Positions 1-8,178 of a stretch of 64,000 bases of DNA are shown piece after piece. The DNA lies in NCBI GenBank assembly GCA_021786265.1, contig JAJYNP010000194.1, positions 1 through 64,000 of the forward strand. The letters run 5' to 3'. Both the position numbers and the translations under genes were made by a program. The stretch comes from Chloroflexota bacterium. Lineage in GTDB: Bacteria; Chloroflexota; Limnocylindria; Limnocylindrales; CSP1-4. The notes beneath the pieces were generated by a model. The model worked only from the letters and a program-made list of their open reading frames with translations, searched no databases and had not been told where the DNA came from. Within the stretch, counting starts at the first letter, position 1, and each line of letters opens with the position of its first letter.

Positions 1-1
1 C

Positions 2-1927
2 CAGTTCCACGCCTTCCTCGCCCGCAACGGCTACAAGGTCGTCAGCAAGGACATCCGCAAGTACGGCGACGGCAAGGTCAAGGCGAACCTGGACATCGAG
101 CTGGTCGTGGACCTGATGCGCACCTCGCGCAACCTGGACATCGCGGTGGTGGTCTCCGGCGACGGTGACTTCGCGCCGGCGATCCGCGCCGTGCAGCAGA
201 CCGGTATCCGGGTCGAGGTCATCAGCTTCCGCGGCAACACCAGTTCCGACCTGATCGACGTCGCCGACGTCTTCACCGACATCACGCAGATCGCGCGGGT
301 GGAGCGATCCTCGCGAAGCGGCCGGCGCGTGGCCGCCGAGGACGACCTTTCGATGACCGAGGTGCCGGAGAAGGAGACGGAGGGCTCTTCGTCGAGGCGG
401 CGCCGTGGGCGCCGCGGTGAGGAGCGCGACGAGGGCAGGCGCGAGGATCGTCGCCCCGAGCGCAGGGAGCGGCCACCCCTCGTGGCCGCCGCGGCGCCGG
501 CAGCCGGTGGTGTTCCGCTCGTGGTGCTGCCCGGCGAGAAGCTGAGCAAGGTGGCGGCCGTGGCCGCCCCGGCGACGGGCGAGGAGGTCGAGACGGCCGC
601 CGCGGAGGAGGCCGAGATCACCGAGACATCGCTCGGCGAGGCCCAGGGGCAGGAGGCCGGCCGGCGGCGGCGGCGCCGCCGCGGCGGCCGGGGCCGTGGG
701 CGAGGCCGGGGCCAGGAGATGGTCGGCGCCGCGGCGGCGGGGATCGCCGGCGAGGAGGGTGAGGCCGAGGAGGAGCTCGAGCTCGAGGTGCCCCGCGCGC
801 CGCAGCACTCCACGTTCGGGTCGGTGTGGGACAGCCAGCTCGGGATGCCCACCGCGCCGGTCAGTGCGTCGACCGAGCTGGACGAGGAGGAACTCGAGGA
901 GCCGGAGATCCCGGAATACCTGCTCGCCGAGCGAAGGCAGCGCGGGCGTGGCGGCCGCGGCACGGGCCGCGGACCGGGCCGCGGTGGCCGGGGATCCGCC
1001 TACCAGCAGGCCGTCGAGCGGGAGCGCTACGGTCGGGGGGGAGGCGCGGCCGGCGGCGGTCGCCCCACGCGAGGGCCGGAGCGCGGCCCGCGCCCGCAGT
1101 TCGAGCGGCAGGAGCGCCCGCGCCCGGTGCGCGAGACGCAGCCGCATGAGCGAGCCTCCGGCGCCGAGCCGTGGAGCGAGGTGCCGCCCGAGGTCGCGGA
1201 GCTCCTGCGCGCCGAGCTGGCGCGCCGGGGCGGTGCACGCCCCGAGCAGCATGGCCGCGGCGAGGTGGCAGCTGCCCGCCCGGGTGCTGAGGCGGCAACC
1301 GCCGCCGAAGCGTCCGCGGAACGGCCCCTGCGCGCCGCAGGCGGCCGCGGTGGTCGAGGACGGGCGCGGATGGCCGAGACCGGCGAGCAGGTGGCCGCCG
1401 CGATCCAGGCGCCGCCCGCGGAGGAGCCCACCGCAACGGGGGAGGCGCCGCAGGCGGCACCGCGTGGTCGCGGCCGGACGCGCCGCGCGACGGCCGTCGA
1501 GCCGCGCGTGGAACCCGCCGGACAGGCTGCGGGCGGGGCCGGGACACAGGCGCCGCCGGCTGCCCCCGCGCCGGAGGTCGCGCCGGCGCGTCGACGCGGG
1601 AGGGCGGCCGCGGCCGCTCCGACCGGTGACGCCACCGAAGGCACGTCCGTCCCGGCACGGACGCGCGGTCGCCGGACGGCAACGCCGGCCACCGACACCG
1701 GGCGGGCCGCGCAGGCCGAGCCGGTCTCGGCAGGCCCCAGCGCGGGAGCCGCGGCCGCGGCTCCCGCAGAGAAGGCGACGCCCCGCCGGACACGGCGGAC
1801 AAGCGCTGCCGCGGGATCCGCCGGCCCGGCCGACAGCGGCGTGCCGGACGAGCCGGCCGCGCCGGACGAGCCGGCCGCGCCGGTGCGCCGGCGGACGCGC
1901 CGCGTGACCTCAGCCCCGGAGGCCTGA
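2..1927 (+). CDS. NYN-domain (LabA/DUF88-like) protein with long disordered Arg/Gly/Ala tail, 5' end missing
   Basis: The reading frame is open from the first base of the window, so the N-terminus lies outside. The first 100 visible residues match the second half of a NYN (LabA/PIN-like) nuclease domain: the VVVSGDGDFAPAI segment carries the acidic active-site aspartates, followed by GIRVEVISF and SSDLIDVADVFTDI. NYN proteins are predicted or proven RNases. After about residue 100 the protein becomes 540 residues of low-complexity sequence rich in Arg, Gly, Ala, Glu and Pro, with runs of arginine, RGG-like blocks (GRGGRG, GRGRGRG) and a final doubled PDEPAA unit. The tail resembles RNA-binding disordered regions. 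It is followed after 8 bases by holB, with which it may be cotranscribed. The family call is firm; the RNA role is inference. Confidence 0.85.
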   Translation, partial: QFHAFLARNGYKVVSKDIRKYGDGKVKANLDIELVVDLMRTSRNLDIAVVVSGDGDFAPAIRAVQQTGIRVEVISFRGNTSSDLIDVADVFTDITQIARVERSSRSGRRVAAEDDLSMTEVPEKETEGSSSRRRRGRRGEERDEGRREDRRPERRERPPLVAAAAPAAGGVPLVVLPGEKLSKVAAVAAPATGEEVETAAAEEAEITETSLGEAQGQEAGRRRRRRRGGRGRGRGRGQEMVGAAAAGIAGEEGEAEEELELEVPRAPQHSTFGSVWDSQLGMPTAPVSASTELDEEELEEPEIPEYLLAERRQRGRGGRGTGRGPGRGGRGSAYQQAVERERYGRGGGAAGGGRPTRGPERGPRPQFERQERPRPVRETQPHERASGAEPWSEVPPEVAELLRAELARRGGARPEQHGRGEVAAARPGAEAATAAEASAERPLRAAGGRGGRGRARMAETGEQVAAAIQAPPAEEPTATGEAPQAAPRGRGRTRRATAVEPRVEPAGQAAGGAGTQAPPAAPAPEVAPARRRGRAAAAAPTGDATEGTSVPARTRGRRTATPATDTGRAAQAEPVSAGPSAGAAAAAPAEKATPRRTRRTSAAAGSAGPADSGVPDEPAAPDEPAAPVRRRTRRVTSAPEA

Positions 1928-1935
1928 TCGGTCGG

Positions 1936-3093
1936 ATGGCCGCCTGGCGCACGCGCGGCCAGCGGGCGGCGCTGACGGCCATCGCCGTCGCCTCGTCCAC
2001 GGGTGCTCCTCCCCACGCGCTGCTGCTCACGGGGCCGCCCGGCAGCGGCAAGACCACGCTCGCGCTCGATCTCGCGGCGGCGCTTCTGTGCACCGCCGCC
2101 GATCCGGCCGATCGACCCTGCCGCGTATGCGCGGCCTGCCGGCGCGTGGATCACGGCAATCACCCGGACCTGCACCGGCTCGCGCCGTCCGGACCGGGAC
2201 GCCAGATCCGCATCGGCGATCGGCTGGCCCCCGAGCCCGGGACCGTTCGTGCCCTGGCCCGGGAGCTCTCGCTGGCCCCGCTGGAGGGTGCGTGGCGCGT
2301 CGCCGTCGTCGAGGAGGCGGACCGGCTGAACGAGGATTCACAGAACGCGCTGCTGAAGCTTCTCGAGGAGCCGCCCGCCGGGACGGTCCTGGTCCTGTGC
2401 GCCGCGACCGAAGATGCCTTGCTGCCCACCGTGCGCTCCCGCTGCGTCCACCTCCGGCTCGGGCCCGTGTCGCCCCGGGAGATAGCCGCGATGCTCGAGG
2501 AGGAGGGGGTCGCCGATGCCGTGAGTGCCACGGCGCTCGCCGGCCTCGCAGACGGGCGGCCCGGGCGCGCTCGTGCGCTCGCGGCTGCCCCGCAGGCCGT
2601 CCTCCTGCACCAGCGGATCATGCGTGAGCTGCTCGACCTCAGCCGGCAGGGGCGCGCCGACCGGCTGACCGCCGCCGCGGGCCTGCTGACCGCCGCGGAC
2701 CAGCTCGAGGGGTTGCTTGGCGGACCCACCGGCCCGGCAGCGACGGGAACCGCGGCGCCCACGGACCCGCCCGGAGACGAGGCCACGGGTCAGGGACGCC
2801 GGGACCGGCAGGCCCCGGGTGCGCGCCGGGGCTCGCTCCTCGCGCTGGCGCGCCTGTGGGGCGGCCTCGCCCGCGACCTCGCCATCGCCGGGCGCGGGGG
2901 CCGCGCCGAGCTCCGGCACGTGGACCTCCTCGAGGAGCTGCTGGCGGCCGCGGCCGCGCTCCCGCCGGGTGCCGCGGATTCGTTCCTGGCGCTGCTCGAC
3001 ACGGTGATGGATGCGGCGGAGCGGAACGCCAACCCGGAACTGGCGCTCGACGTGCTGTTGCTGGCATGGCCGCACGCCACGAGGGTCGCCTGA
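1936..3093 (+). CDS. holB: DNA polymerase III subunit delta'
   Basis: Clamp-loader ATPase-like subunit of the replicative polymerase. The 385-residue product starts with an AAA+ fold: Walker A GPPGSGKT near residue 33, a four-cysteine zinc module (LLC then CRVCAAC) near residues 52-68 followed by HPDL, Walker B-like VAVVEEADRL, NEDSQNALLKLLEEPP and the arginine-finger motif VRSRC. These are the hallmarks of HolB/DnaX-type proteins. A presence of an intact P-loop is usual for many bacterial delta' proteins outside the enterics. The C-terminal part contains an Ala/Gly/Pro-rich insert around residues 265-300. The stop codon overlaps the next start by one base (TGATG), so acylphosphatase is translationally coupled. 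Confidence 0.93.
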   Translation: MAAWRTRGQRAALTAIAVASSTGAPPHALLLTGPPGSGKTTLALDLAAALLCTAADPADRPCRVCAACRRVDHGNHPDLHRLAPSGPGRQIRIGDRLAPEPGTVRALARELSLAPLEGAWRVAVVEEADRLNEDSQNALLKLLEEPPAGTVLVLCAATEDALLPTVRSRCVHLRLGPVSPREIAAMLEEEGVADAVSATALAGLADGRPGRARALAAAPQAVLLHQRIMRELLDLSRQGRADRLTAAAGLLTAADQLEGLLGGPTGPAATGTAAPTDPPGDEATGQGRRDRQAPGARRGSLLALARLWGGLARDLAIAGRGGRAELRHVDLLEELLAAAAALPPGAADSFLALLDTVMDAAERNANPELALDVLLLAWPHATRVA

Positions 3094-3389
3094 TGCCGTC
3101 CCGCGCGATCGAGGCCACGGTCAGGGGATTCGTGCAGGGCGTGGGCTTCCGCTGGTTCGTGTCGCGCGAGGCCAGCATCGTCGGTGTCACCGGCTGGGTC
3201 GCCAACCAGCCGGACGGGTCGGTGGCGCTGGTCGCGGAGGGCGATCCGGACGACCTCGCCGCGCTGATCGCCGCGCTGCGCGAAGGGCCGCCGGGCGCTT
3301 CGGTATCCTCGGTGACCGTCCACGACCGCATAGCGACCGGCTCGTTCAGCCGGTTCGAGATCCGCTCGGGGGCTCACCGCGGCGACTGA
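3093..3389 (+). CDS. acyP: Acylphosphatase
   Basis: Small enzyme hydrolysing acyl phosphates such as carbamoyl phosphate or 1,3-bisphosphoglycerate, acting in the cytoplasm. The 98-residue product has the normal family length and both signature elements: the phosphate-binding loop GFVQGVGFRWF with catalytic Arg20, and GWVANQPDGSV with the catalytic Asn38. The ATG overlaps the holB stop by one base, which fixes the start. Confidence 0.95.
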   Translation: MPSRAIEATVRGFVQGVGFRWFVSREASIVGVTGWVANQPDGSVALVAEGDPDDLAALIAALREGPPGASVSSVTVHDRIATGSFSRFEIRSGAHRGD

Positions 3390-3499
3390 CCGCCGCTGCC
3401 ACCAGGACGTAACAGGTCGGCGCCGATCCCGCGGAGCGCGCGTGACGCGCGACGTGGGTACGCTGTGCCCGGCACCATGGACGGAGGTGAACCACGCGA

Positions 3500-4048
3500 C
3501 TGTTCGCACATAGCTGGTGGCTGCTGGCGCTGCGGGGCATCCTGGCGATCGCCTTCGGCGTCGCCGCCCTGGCGTGGCCGGACCTGACGCTCCTCGTGCT
3601 CGTCACGCTGTTCGGCGCCTACGCGATCGTGGACGGCGCGGTGGCGATCCTGTCGGTCATGCGGCATCAGGAGCGCGGACGCTGGTGGGTGGTGCTGGTC
3701 GAGGGCATCCTGGGCGTGGCCGCCGGGCTGGTGGCATTTGCCGTGCCCGGGATCACCGCCGTCGCGTTCGTCCTGGTCATCGGTGCATGGGCGATCCTGA
3801 CCGGCGTGATGGAGCTCGTCGCCGCCATCCGCCTCCGCCGGGAAATGGAGGACGAGTGGCTGCTCGGGCTGGCCGGGATCCTCTCCGTGGTCTTCGGGGT
3901 GGCCATCCTGGTGTTTCCGGGCGCAGGGGCGATCGCGCTGGTCACGCTCATCGGCGCCTACTCCATCGTCTTCGGCATCGCGATGCTGTTCCTCGGGCTC
4001 CGGCTGCGCAACGCTCGAGGCACGGGCGGGCTGGCGAGGTACGCCTGA
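3500..4048 (+). CDS. HdeD-family six-helix membrane protein, probable CTG start
   Basis: Integral membrane protein of the HdeD/DUF308 family (acid-stress associated in enterics; role here unknown). The frame has a TGA at 3488-3490 and no ATG, GTG or TTG until GTG 3596, yet homologous residues (SWWLLALRGILAIAFGVAALAW) are encoded upstream of that GTG. A perfect Shine-Dalgarno sequence GGAGGTGA at 3483-3490 lies 9 bases before CTG 3500, which gives 182 residues, the normal family length, with all six membrane segments. I therefore place the start at CTG. Starting at 3596 would remove the first helix. The alternative explanation is a base error near 3490. Confidence 0.75.
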   Translation: MFAHSWWLLALRGILAIAFGVAALAWPDLTLLVLVTLFGAYAIVDGAVAILSVMRHQERGRWWVVLVEGILGVAAGLVAFAVPGITAVAFVLVIGAWAILTGVMELVAAIRLRREMEDEWLLGLAGILSVVFGVAILVFPGAGAIALVTLIGAYSIVFGIAMLFLGLRLRNARGTGGLARYA

Positions 4049-4105
4049 GGCCGATCGGGCCGCGAGGTACCGCTCAGGCCGATCCGGGCCGCGAGGTCCG
4101 CCCCG
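4048..4105. repeat. Short direct repeat after the HdeD-like gene
   Basis: Two near-identical copies of about 27 bases (AGGCCGATC-GGGCCGCGAGGT, the second with one extra C) follow the stop codon directly. They lie between two convergent genes and have no evident function. Confidence 0.5.
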
Positions 4106-4133
4106 GCGCCGTTCTCCCCGGCGCGGACCGATG

Positions 4134-4649
4134 TCAGACCTGGCGGCGATACCGCAGGCGCCGTCGGCGTCGCACGCCCGGGACTCCGTCGACCGGAACC
4201 AGGCTGATCGACCCGTCCTCCTCCAGCACCCCGAGCTCGACGTCCTCCACGCGCGCGAGGCCATGCTCGCGGAGCGCCGCCTCCAGGTCCGTGTCGTCGA
4301 GCCCCTCCCGCTCCACGGCTGCAGCGATCCACGCGCCGTCCCGGGCGAGGATGGTCGGCTGAGGCTCCAGGATCCGTCGCACGAGCGGGACACGCTCACG
4401 CAGCCGGGAGACGCCGAGGTTCAGGGCGAACATGGTGCTGACGATGATGATCCCGCCGGGGATCGAGTTGTCGGGCCCGGTGATCGCCGGCTGCAGCGCG
4501 TTGGCGGCCAGCAGGATCAGGGCGAGGTCGAACAGCGTGAACTGGCCCACCTCGCGCTTCCCGAAGACGCGGAGCGCCAGGATGAACGCGACGTAGACGA
4601 TGACCGTGCGCACGATGAGCTCGAGGGGCGGCGTGCCGAGTTGCCACAT
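4134..4649 (-). CDS. DUF421 (YetF/YcaP-like) membrane protein
   Basis: The 171-residue product begins with hydrophobic segments (IVRTVIVYVAFILALRVFG, then LALILLAANALQPAI and IIIVSTMFALNLGVSRL) followed by a soluble C-terminal domain (LEPQPTILARDGAW..., VELGVLEEDGSISLVP). The sequence GKREVGQFTLFDL between helices is the characteristic DUF421 motif. Homologues sit in the membrane with a small cytoplasmic domain and have no settled function. The start was set at ATG 4649 because the frame upstream is proline/alanine-rich noise that crosses the region next to the tRNA. Confidence 0.85.
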   Translation of the reverse strand: MWQLGTPPLELIVRTVIVYVAFILALRVFGKREVGQFTLFDLALILLAANALQPAITGPDNSIPGGIIIVSTMFALNLGVSRLRERVPLVRRILEPQPTILARDGAWIAAAVEREGLDDTDLEAALREHGLARVEDVELGVLEEDGSISLVPVDGVPGVRRRRRLRYRRQV

Positions 4650-4795
4650 GTCGCACCGAACCAGGGTTGTCGCCGGGTGGCGACTTCCGGGGGAGCATAG
4701 CGGGCCAGGAGCGGCGGGCGCCCCGGCAGGTGCCGCTGCGGGAGGGAGGCGGTCGGGGTGGGCGTCGCGCCTGGGTCGGGCGGGTGCACACGGGG

Positions 4796-4840
4796 GCGAT
4801 CGCGGGGAGCCAACTGGCGCGATCGCGGGGAGCCAACTGG
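4796..4840. repeat. Tandem 22-bp repeat downstream of tRNA-Arg
   Basis: Two perfect 22-bp copies (4796-4817 and 4819-4840, period 23) beginning GCGATCGCGGGGAGCC. Each ends with ACTGGCGCG, the same sequence that on the minus strand contains the 3' CCA end of the adjacent tRNA-Arg (copy at 4857-4865). The 3' terminus of the tRNA is thus echoed twice just downstream of the gene. Confidence 0.7.
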
Positions 4841-4858
4841 CGCGCACGGGCAAGTGAC

Positions 4859-4934
4859 TGGCGCGCCCGGCGGGACTCGAACCCACGGCCTTCTGCTCCG
4901 GAGGCAGACGCTCTATCCGCTGAGCTACGGGCGC
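4859..4934 (-). tRNA. tRNA-Arg (anticodon CCG)
   Basis: The minus strand folds as a cloverleaf: acceptor GCGCCCG pairing with CGGGCGC, D arm GCTC/GAGC, anticodon stem TCTGC/GCAGA with loop CTCCGGA (anticodon CCG), T arm GTGGG/CCCGC around TTCGAAT, discriminator G and an encoded CCA. It decodes CGG, a common arginine codon in this GC-rich genome. Confidence 0.96.
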
Positions 4935-4936
4935 GC

Positions 4937-5489
4937 GATGGTGTGCTCAGATTGAGCACGTCACCCGGCATTCACCGGGCGTCGAGCTGTCCACCGCGGC
5001 ATCACGAGCGGATGACGTTGCCTGCTCACGGCAGACGTGCAGTGGCGGGCTCGATGGCCAGCATCGTACCAGAGGGCGGCTCGCTGACGCTGGTACCCCG
5101 CAGGTGGGCGGCGGCCTTCGCCCGTCGTCGCTGGTGCATGGGCACGATTGCGAAGTCGGGGCTCCCCCGTGCCGGCGGACGTGTCTTCCAGTGGTGCGCC
5201 CGGGCACCACCACCGGGGTCGGCGGGCAGTACGGATGGGCCATCTGCCCCTAGCCGATTAGTCATGTCTGCGTAGACTCGTGTCGGTAAGCTACAGCCGT
5301 ACTGACTCGGGAGGGGGGTTGTGGCCGTTGAGCCCCTGCGTGGCCCGCAAAGGGGCGTCCCGCATGCTCTGATGTCTCACAGCCTGCCGCGCCGCGCTGT
5401 GCTCTCTGCGCAGCGTGCGCTCTTCGCCGTGCAGGGTCTCTGATTGCGAGGCCCTATTGGCCGTTCACCGTCGAGCGTGGCCCGCGCTC
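4937..5489. other. Gap of about 550 bases upstream of the capD-like gene
   Basis: No convincing large gene. It holds a TAGACT hexamer at 5273-5278 that could be a -10 element, a purine-rich GGGAGGGGGG at 5310-5319, and the small candidate reading frame listed separately. The region probably contains the promoter and a long leader for the downstream nucleotide-sugar dehydratase operon. Confidence 0.4.
5321..5443 (+). CDS. Candidate 40-residue leader peptide upstream of the capD-like gene
   Basis: A GTG codon at 5321 follows a strong purine-rich ribosome-binding sequence and a TAGACT -10-like hexamer about 43 bases further up. The frame runs 40 residues (starting AVEPLRGPQRG) to TGA 5441-5443, ending 46 bases before the capD-like start. 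No family resemblance. It may be a leader peptide or chance; the case rests only on signal placement. Confidence 0.25.
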   Translation: MAVEPLRGPQRGVPHALMSHSLPRRAVLSAQRALFAVQGL

Positions 5490-7655
5490 ATGTCCACCCT
5501 CGTCACGTTCGCATCCGGACGGATCGAGCGGACCTCGAGAGTGCTCTTCGCCCCTCCCAACCTCGAGGCGCTTGGGTCCCTCGCCGGCCGGGTGCGGGGT
5601 CGCCATCTTCTCCTGCTCGACTTCGTCGGTGTCGCAGCCGCTGGGTACGTCACCCTCACGCTCCGCTACGACCACCTCGTCGAGCCCAGCACATTGTTCG
5701 TCTTCTCCCCCGTCCTGGCCGTACTCCTGCCCGTGCGCACCATGTCGAACATCGGTTTCGGCCTGTACAGCCGTCGCTGGCGCTTCGCCAGCGTGCCCGA
5801 CCTCGGTCGGATCGTTGCGGCCGTCGCACTCGGATCGCTCGTCACTCTGGGGGTGTTCTACGGCACGTCAGCGGTCTTGGGCGTCGACTGGGTCCCCGGG
5901 TTCCCGAGGTCGTTCTGGGTCGTGGAACCCCTCCTCAGCATGGCGGTGTTTGGGAGTCTGCGCTTCGCCATCCGCGCAGCCTCCGACCTGGCGCCTCACC
6001 ACGCGACTGGCACCAGGGCCGAGCCTCGCCCCACGCTCCTATACGGGGCCGGCCGGGCCGGGGTGCTGGTGGCGCGGTCCGCACGGCGAGAGCCTGGGGC
6101 GGGCGTTCTCCCGGTGGGGTTCCTGGATGACGATCCCGGGCTCGCCGGCAGCTCGGTCGCCGGCGTGCGAGTGTACGGTGGCCTCCGGTCGCTGAAGCAG
6201 ACGGTTGCAGCGACGGGGGCTCGCTGCCTGCTCATCACGATGCCGAGTGCGGCGGGCAGCGCCGTGAGACGCGTGGTCGACGCTGCCCTTGCCCTCGGCC
6301 TTGAGGTGCGCACCGTCCCGTCCATGCACGACATGATCGACGGGAGCATGGACGCCTACCGGATCCGTCGCGTCCGCCTGGAAGATCTGCTGCGGCGTCC
6401 GATGGTCACCGAGCACGCCACGGCGGTGCAGGAGATCATCCGGGGCCGGTCGGTCCTGATCACCGGAGCCGGGGGCTCGATCGGGTCTGAGCTCGCCCGG
6501 CAGGTCCACGCGATCGGCCCGGGCCGGCTCACGCTGGTCGACCGAGCCGAGAGCCCCCTGTACACCGTGCAGCGTGAGCTCGAGATGCGAGCGAGCCATG
6601 GCCGCAGCGGTGGCGAGCTGCGCGTCCATCTCGCGAACGTCGTGAGCCGGCCGGCGATGCAGCGACTCGTCCGCACGGAGACTCCGAGCGTGATCTTCCA
6701 CGCCGCAGCCTACAAGCACGTGCCGCTGATGGAGGACGACCCATCGGACGCGGCATACGTGAACATCGGCGGCACGCTGGCGCTGCTCGACGCGGCCGTG
6801 GCTGCGGGCGTCGAACGCTTCGTGTTCGTGTCAACCGACAAGGCGGTCCGGCCGTCGAGCGTGATGGGCGCGAGCAAGCGAATCGCAGAGATGCTCGTCG
6901 CAGACACCGCGCGCCGGACGGCGCTCCCCTACGTTGCGGTGCGCTTCGGGAACGTCCTGGGGTCATCGGGCAGCGTGGTGCCGATCTTCCAGGACCAGCT
7001 GGAGAAGGGCCAGCCGCTCACGGTCACGGACCCTGAGATGACGCGCTTCTTCATGACCATCCCGGAGGCCGCGTGGCTGATCCTCGACGCGGCCGCGTTA
7101 GGGCGGACGGGCGACCTGTTCGTGCTCGACATGGGTGAGCCCATCCGCATCATGGACCTCGCCCGCGACCTCGTCCGGCTCGCCGGCCGTGACCCGGACA
7201 GCCAGCCGATCGAGATCATGGGGCTTCGCCCGGGCGAGAAGCTCCACGAGGAGCTGTTCTACGCCGGCGAGCACGTGGTGCCTACGGAATCGTCCAAGGT
7301 CTTGCGGGCCGTGGCGCCGCCACCCCCGCCGGGCATCCGGGATGACGTGCGGCGGATCCTGGCGCTCGCGACCGGCGAGGACGAGCCGCGGCTGCGCAGG
7401 ACGCTGCTCGTCTACGCACAGGACCCGGCGACTGCGCTCAGCGAAGTTCCGCAGGCGGAGGAGCTGTGGTCGAGGGAGCTGGCCGCTCTGGATGTGGGTC
7501 CGGGAAGGCAGGCGCGCGCAGCGGTCATCGCCGCCCGCCCGCCGGTTGCATCGCCGCAGGCTGCGCCGTCTGCTGGCGCCTCAGGCCCGCCGGGGTGGTC
7601 GACGGTGCCTGAGCCTGCGACGGCTCTGTCGCGTCGTCAGCCGGAGACACTCTAG
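5490..7655 (+). CDS. CapD/FlaA1-type UDP-sugar 4,6-dehydratase (membrane-anchored)
   Basis: Polysaccharide-biosynthesis enzyme of the WbpM/PglF/CapD group, which converts UDP-GlcNAc to the 4-keto-6-deoxy sugar in surface glycan pathways. The 721-residue product has four N-terminal membrane segments, then a CoA-binding-like Rossmann domain (YGAGRAGVLVA... GFLDDDP) and a C-terminal short-chain dehydrogenase domain with NAD motif TGAGGSIGSELA near residue 325, AAAYKHVPLMEDDP, STDKAVRP and the Met-x3-Lys catalytic motif (MGASK) typical of these dehydratases, where Met replaces the usual Tyr. The start ATG 5490 was chosen over an upstream in-frame ATG at 5415 because the intervening residues are not family-like. 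A short membrane protein and a ParA ATPase follow, suggesting a small operon. Confidence 0.92.
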   Translation: MSTLVTFASGRIERTSRVLFAPPNLEALGSLAGRVRGRHLLLLDFVGVAAAGYVTLTLRYDHLVEPSTLFVFSPVLAVLLPVRTMSNIGFGLYSRRWRFASVPDLGRIVAAVALGSLVTLGVFYGTSAVLGVDWVPGFPRSFWVVEPLLSMAVFGSLRFAIRAASDLAPHHATGTRAEPRPTLLYGAGRAGVLVARSARREPGAGVLPVGFLDDDPGLAGSSVAGVRVYGGLRSLKQTVAATGARCLLITMPSAAGSAVRRVVDAALALGLEVRTVPSMHDMIDGSMDAYRIRRVRLEDLLRRPMVTEHATAVQEIIRGRSVLITGAGGSIGSELARQVHAIGPGRLTLVDRAESPLYTVQRELEMRASHGRSGGELRVHLANVVSRPAMQRLVRTETPSVIFHAAAYKHVPLMEDDPSDAAYVNIGGTLALLDAAVAAGVERFVFVSTDKAVRPSSVMGASKRIAEMLVADTARRTALPYVAVRFGNVLGSSGSVVPIFQDQLEKGQPLTVTDPEMTRFFMTIPEAAWLILDAAALGRTGDLFVLDMGEPIRIMDLARDLVRLAGRDPDSQPIEIMGLRPGEKLHEELFYAGEHVVPTESSKVLRAVAPPPPPGIRDDVRRILALATGEDEPRLRRTLLVYAQDPATALSEVPQAEELWSRELAALDVGPGRQARAAVIAARPPVASPQAAPSAGASGPPGWSTVPEPATALSRRQPETL

Positions 7656-7659
7656 GGCC

Positions 7660-8178
7660 ATGGCGGATCTCTTCCTGCCCATCGTGGTCAGCGTGATCGC
7701 CGTTCTTATCGCGCTGGGCGCCCAGTGGGTCTGGGGAACGCAGGGGGAAGGGCTCGGCCGACCCAACCTGCGGATCGCCGGACTCGGCTCGCGGTGGGCG
7801 GAGAAGGTGAGGGCCGTTCGAATGCGGACTGAGGCTCCGGCCGCCTCGGCAAAGACTGAGGATCCGGCGGCTGATGCCGCACGGCTGGTCGCCTCAAGAC
7901 GTGCACCGCGGGCAGGAGACGCAGAGCCCCGCGCGCGTGAGGATCCCTCCGAGGTGGCCAGCTCCGAGGTGGCCAGCGCATCTTCAACAAGACGTCACCC
8001 GCCCCACGAGCCGGCGTCGGCCGAGCGAGAGTCGCCGAAGCCGGCCAAGCGGCCACGAGGCCACAGCACGATCGCCGTGGACCCGCTTGAGGTGCCGCTG
8101 GACCCGCATCACGCTCGCGTCGCCGCTGGTGCGCTCATCCACGACCTCGAGATCGGGAAGATCGGACGCCCACGGTGA
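7660..8178 (+). CDS. Small single-pass membrane protein with disordered tail
   Basis: The 172-residue product has one N-terminal membrane helix (LFLPIVVSVIAVLIALGAQWVW) and then a charged, Pro/Ala/Glu-rich probably disordered region ending in a more conserved-looking segment (DPLEVPLDPHHARVAAGALIHDLEIGKIG). It starts 4 bases after the capD-like stop, and its own stop overlaps the ParA start (GTGA), so it is likely translated with ParA. I do not recognise a family. A plausible idea is a membrane tether for the ParA ATPase, by analogy with two-part chain-length regulators, but that is inference from context only. Confidence 0.7.
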   Translation: MADLFLPIVVSVIAVLIALGAQWVWGTQGEGLGRPNLRIAGLGSRWAEKVRAVRMRTEAPAASAKTEDPAADAARLVASRRAPRAGDAEPRAREDPSEVASSEVASASSTRRHPPHEPASAERESPKPAKRPRGHSTIAVDPLEVPLDPHHARVAAGALIHDLEIGKIGRPR

